Positions 8,104 through 10,373 of a DNA stretch of 10,373 nt are shown here, piece by piece. Origin of the DNA: JBEKZQ01 sp049509675 (lineage in GTDB: Bacteria > Planctomycetota > Planctomycetia > Pirellulales > Thermoguttaceae). Location: NCBI GenBank assembly GCA_049509675.1, contig JBEKZQ010000219.1, forward strand, positions 1-10,373. The letters are read 5' to 3'. Under the pieces are notes generated by a model. It was not told the origin of the DNA. It did not search any database and saw nothing but the letters and a program-made list of their open reading frames with translations. A program made the position numbers and the translations under genes. Numbering within the stretch: the first letter of the stretch is position 1; every line of letters begins with the position of its first letter.

Positions 8104-8141
8104 TGCAACTGGCCAAGTTATTGTTTTTCGGGTGCTTAATC

Positions 8142-8768
8142 ATGTCACACAGCCGTTGGAATGTCTGGTGCGCGTGGGAGAACGGCGCGCCGCAGAAGTC
8201 GCCGCTTGACGGCGCAGCGTGGTTGACGGCCGCAGGGCTGGCGACGGCCGACGCGCAACGCGCCGCGGAGCCGCGCGCGGGCGTGTTGCTCGTGCCGGCG
8301 ATGACTGCCGGAAAACGGGCGGCTGTGGCCGCAATCGTCCACGATGCCGCCGCCGAGACCGTCTCGGTCAACGGGCGGCCGCTGGACGCCGGCATCCATC
8401 AGCTTGGACACGCCGACCAGCTTCAACTGGGCTCGCTGAAGGCATGGTTGGCGGAAAGCCGCCAGGCCGACGTAGTCCAGTACGACCCGGCGATCCACGG
8501 CGCAGCGCAGCGGTGCGGCCGCACCAAGGCCCCGCTTCGTCCGGGCGATCGGATCGTGCTGTGCCCCGGGTGCCGCACGATATTCAGCGAGCGGGCCTAC
8601 GGGCTGATGCGGCCCTGCGAGTACTGTCCGTACGACCCCAAGCAGGGCGAGTGGCTGCCCCCGGCCGCGACCGACAACGCGACGGGGCTGACCGAACTGC
8701 TGGCCCTGCTGGGCGTGGCGCGGACCGGCAATGCGCACGCCGCGGCCGCGTCAGCCGCGGATTCGTAA
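8142..8768 (+). CDS. Small protein with FHA-like stretch and RING-like zinc-binding cluster
   Basis: The 208-residue product has two recognisable parts. Residues about 46-100 run through short strands to ETVSVNGRPLDAG and LGHADQLQLGS. This is the pattern of the C-terminal half of FHA-like domains (V-x-V-N-G, then L-x-H/G-x-D-x-L-x-L-G). The canonical FHA phosphothreonine-binding residues are not evident. Residues about 119-165 hold His119, Cys125, Cys141, Cys144, Cys159 and Cys162 in RCGRTKAPLRPGDRIV, CPGCRTIF and PCEYC. This resembles prokaryotic RING-type treble clefs, a family related to ubiquitin E3 ligases, although the first metal site looks incomplete. The last 30 residues are Ala-rich. 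ATG 8142 was chosen because the protein-like sequence starts there; upstream sequence in frame is the palindromic repeat. The ribosome site is weak. Lying 82 nt before an E1-like gene, it may act as the ligase or adaptor of that pathway, which is inferred from context. Confidence 0.66.
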   Translation: MSHSRWNVWCAWENGAPQKSPLDGAAWLTAAGLATADAQRAAEPRAGVLLVPAMTAGKRAAVAAIVHDAAAETVSVNGRPLDAGIHQLGHADQLQLGSLKAWLAESRQADVVQYDPAIHGAAQRCGRTKAPLRPGDRIVLCPGCRTIFSERAYGLMRPCEYCPYDPKQGEWLPPAATDNATGLTELLALLGVARTGNAHAAAASAADS

Positions 8769-8838
8769 ATGTCAATCATCGAGCACGACGGACACAACCG
8801 TGACACGCCAAACATGAGAGCGTTCATCATGGAAAATC

Positions 8839-8844
8839 AAGGAG
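8839..8844 (+). promoter_or_regulatory. Ribosome site fixing the E1-like gene start
   Basis: AAGGAG lies six bases before ATG 8851. It favours this start over the overlapping frame opening at 8769, which follows the preceding stop codon directly and has no purine-rich site. Confidence 0.7.
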
Positions 8845-8850
8845 ACGAGC

Positions 8851-10044
8851 ATGTCGACCACGTTACTCCCCTCGCGTCCGTCGCCGCGTTCACCGCTTCC
8901 GAGGGCACCCGGCCCCAGCCTCAGCCGGCTGCCCGAGACAAGCTTGTTCCACGCCGGGGACGCCTGGCCGCGCTGGTCGCAATCCTCACTGCTCATCGCG
9001 GGAGCGGGGGCCCTGGGAACGCCTCTGGCGTTTGAAACGGTGCGGGCGGGGGCGCGGGGCGTGACCATCGTCGATAAGGACACGATCACCGACCCGCTGC
9101 GGATCGGCGCCGGCTACGGCGGTTGCGGCCGGAGCAAGGCGTTCGCGCTGGCCGGCGCCTGCGAGGCCATCACGCCGGGTCGCGTCCGGGCCCTGCACGG
9201 CGATCTCCGCCACGTTGGCGTGGGCGTGTTCGCCGCCGCCGACCTGATCGTCGATGCCACGGACGACCCCAACCTGGCCGGCTACCTGACGCGGATTTCC
9301 AACGGCGTCGGCACTGCGTTGATGCGGGTGGCCGTGGACGGCTCGGGGCGCCATAACCGCGGCCGCGTGCTGATCTCGCACGGCGGCGGCGGCCATGCCT
9401 GTCAACTGTGTTGTTGGGAGGTAAAGCACTTATTGAGAAGCCTGCCGCGCACGCCCTGCCCGGGCGTTGTCGGCGGACCGGCGCCGACCCTTGCCGCCCA
9501 CTCCACCACCACGGGCATGGCCGGCGTCGCCCTGCACTATGCGATGCGGCTCCTGACGGGCGACCAGGACGTGCTGGACCGCGAGACGATCATCGACTTG
9601 GACAACATGCAAATCATCCAGCAGCGGCTTGCCCGGGCCGAGGCCTGCCTTTCGGGGCACAAGCGCTGGCAGTGGGAACAGGTCGATGCTCGCGCCCAGG
9701 GCTGCACCTTGCGCGCGGCCTTCGACTTGCTGAGCGAGCGGCTCGGGGGCGAGGCCGAACTGTCCGACTATTGCCATCCGTTGTGGACCGCCGCCGACTG
9801 CTCGAACTGCGGCGGCGTGCAAGGGGCGGTCGGCACGTGGTGGGCAGTGCCGCCCGCGTGCAGCCGCTGCGGCGCGCCTACCGCATGGCAACTGGGGAGC
9901 GACCTGACGACCCTCGCCCTGCACGAGGCCGAGCAATGGGGCGTCCTCGATCGCACGTTGGCCGAACTGGGGCTGCCCGAACGGGGTGCGATGCTCATCG
10001 GCCGGGCCCGGGGCGCCCGGCCGGTCAGGATCGTTCTCGCTTAG
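8851..10044 (+). CDS. E1-like ThiF-fold adenylating enzyme with C-terminal zinc ribbon
   Basis: The 397-residue product carries the E1/ThiF/MoeB core. LLIAGAGALGTPLA (about 47-60) is the nucleotide-binding loop. VTIVDKDTITDPLR (71-84) has the ATP-handling Asp75 and Arg84. GRSKA supplies Lys96. LIVDATDD (132-139) is the conserved strand-Asp motif. Such enzymes adenylate the C-terminal glycine of ubiquitin-like or sulfur-carrier proteins. Cys184/Cys187 and Cys266/His270 sit where the family's zinc-binding CxxC pairs usually lie, the second changed to C-x3-H. Cys203 in the TPCPGVVGGP segment is a candidate active-site thiol. After the core, residues 317-340 form an extra CxxC-x16-CxxC ribbon, followed by a tail ending LGLPERGAMLIGRARG, both unlike ThiF or MoeB. 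The first 40 residues are Pro/Ser-rich and probably disordered. No ThiS, MoaD or ubiquitin-like partner is seen in the window. Confidence 0.88.
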   Translation: MSTTLLPSRPSPRSPLPRAPGPSLSRLPETSLFHAGDAWPRWSQSSLLIAGAGALGTPLAFETVRAGARGVTIVDKDTITDPLRIGAGYGGCGRSKAFALAGACEAITPGRVRALHGDLRHVGVGVFAAADLIVDATDDPNLAGYLTRISNGVGTALMRVAVDGSGRHNRGRVLISHGGGGHACQLCCWEVKHLLRSLPRTPCPGVVGGPAPTLAAHSTTTGMAGVALHYAMRLLTGDQDVLDRETIIDLDNMQIIQQRLARAEACLSGHKRWQWEQVDARAQGCTLRAAFDLLSERLGGEAELSDYCHPLWTAADCSNCGGVQGAVGTWWAVPPACSRCGAPTAWQLGSDLTTLALHEAEQWGVLDRTLAELGLPERGAMLIGRARGARPVRIVLA

Positions 10045-10052
10045 GGCCCGCC

Positions 10053-10142
10053 GCAGGACGGATTGCCAATCCGTCGGCGTTTTGCGGGACGGATTGGCAA
10101 TCCGTCCTACGACGATTGATCAACTTAATCTCTTACGGCTGC
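10053..10142 (-). repeat. Palindromic repeat element, right copy
   Basis: This is the inverted counterpart of 8012-8103. Its two arms, AGGACGGATTGCCAATCCGTC and GACGGATTGGCAATCCGTCC, flank GGCGTTTTGCGG. The shared tail reads CGATTGATCAACTT and then ACGGCTGC. The arms here are more perfect than in the left copy, suggesting this copy is less eroded. It fills the gap between the E1-like stop and the next gene and could halt or stabilise the transcript. Confidence 0.88.
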
Positions 10143-10169
10143 TTAGGGGAGCACAAGAGGAGCCGAACC

Positions 10170-10373
10170 ATGACCACGACCAGAGAAGCAATTCCCCGCG
10201 ACATCCTTGCGGCGATGGAAGAGATTTTCGCGCAGGCGATGCTGAACGCCGGCGACAATTTCGACGACGACACGCTGGAGGACGAGGTGGCGCGGGCCTT
10301 CTTGGAAAACAACTACCGCGAGGCCCGGGAGAACCTGCTCTCGAAGACCACGAAGCTGCGCGTCGTGCCGCTG
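10170..10373 (+). CDS. Unknown acidic helical protein, N-terminal 68 residues only
   Basis: ATG 10170 is preceded by GAGGAG (10157-10162) at a seven-base spacing and opens a frame running off the window. The visible 68 residues begin MTTTREAIPRDILAAMEEIF. They are rich in Asp, Glu and Ala, predominantly helical in appearance, and contain DNFDDDTLEDEVARAFLEN and a Lys/Arg-containing end LRVVPL. I recognise no family. No signal peptide or membrane segment is seen. It follows the E1-like gene by 125 bp, most of which is the repeat, so it may be co-transcribed with it. A ubiquitin-like modifier, E2 or accessory protein are all possible, none supported by motif. Confidence 0.62.
   Translation, partial: MTTTREAIPRDILAAMEEIFAQAMLNAGDNFDDDTLEDEVARAFLENNYREARENLLSKTTKLRVVPL

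Noticed and set aside
7845..8141. Upstream extension of the RING-like protein to ATG 7845
   Set aside because: It would translate the palindromic repeat and overlap the end of the winged-helix gene; neither looks like protein sequence.
8769..9035. 88-codon frame between the RING-like and E1-like genes
   Set aside because: It follows the preceding stop with no ribosome site, overlaps the E1 coding sequence, and ends in low-complexity sequence. A short leader peptide cannot be excluded but is not supported.
8012..10142. Composite transposon bounded by the inverted repeats
   Set aside because: No transposase lies between the repeats and no target-site duplication was visible; the repeats look like small non-autonomous palindromes.

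Overview
The window looks like chromosomal DNA from a high-GC planctomycete, most likely in or near the Pirellulales. This is inferred from gene content: a Tat-exported Gfo/Idh/MocA oxidoreductase, a Tat-exported histone-deacetylase-fold protein, a URO-D-family protein, a DUF3754 membrane protein, and several families of small palindromic repeats between genes. There is no rRNA, tRNA, CRISPR array or recognisable transposase. High GC produces many long open frames opposite real genes, and these are left out.

Left part (1-5650) is metabolic or accessory. On the minus strand a DUF3754 membrane protein (1399-2745) is followed after 18 nt by a Gfo/Idh/MocA oxidoreductase (142-1380). The oxidoreductase lacks the usual E-K-P lysine motif. 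A minus-strand HDAC-fold amidohydrolase (3096-4262, possibly starting at TTG 4190) and a plus-strand URO-D-family protein (4373-5527) are divergently transcribed. Each of these two genes is followed, exactly 13 nt after its stop codon, by a copy of the same ~95-bp twin-hairpin element. The copies are therefore inverted relative to each other.

Right part (5666-10373) is the most interesting. A minus-strand HTH regulator with a large uncharacterised C-terminal region (5666-6859) faces, across 543 bp, a plus-strand gene series. That series has a near-consensus sigma-70 promoter (7177-7205) and a ~190-nt leader. It encodes a winged-helix protein (7403-7966), a small protein combining an FHA-like stretch with a RING-like cysteine cluster (8142-8768), an E1-like ThiF-fold adenylating enzyme with an extra C-terminal zinc ribbon (8851-10044), and the start of an unknown acidic helical protein (10170 to the window end).

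An E1-like enzyme beside a RING-like protein suggests a bacterial ubiquitin-like conjugation or sulfur-carrier-like activation pathway. No ubiquitin-like modifier, E2 or JAB peptidase is visible here; if they exist they lie beyond the right edge. The RING-like and E1 genes are bracketed by two inverted copies of a second ~90-bp palindromic repeat family.
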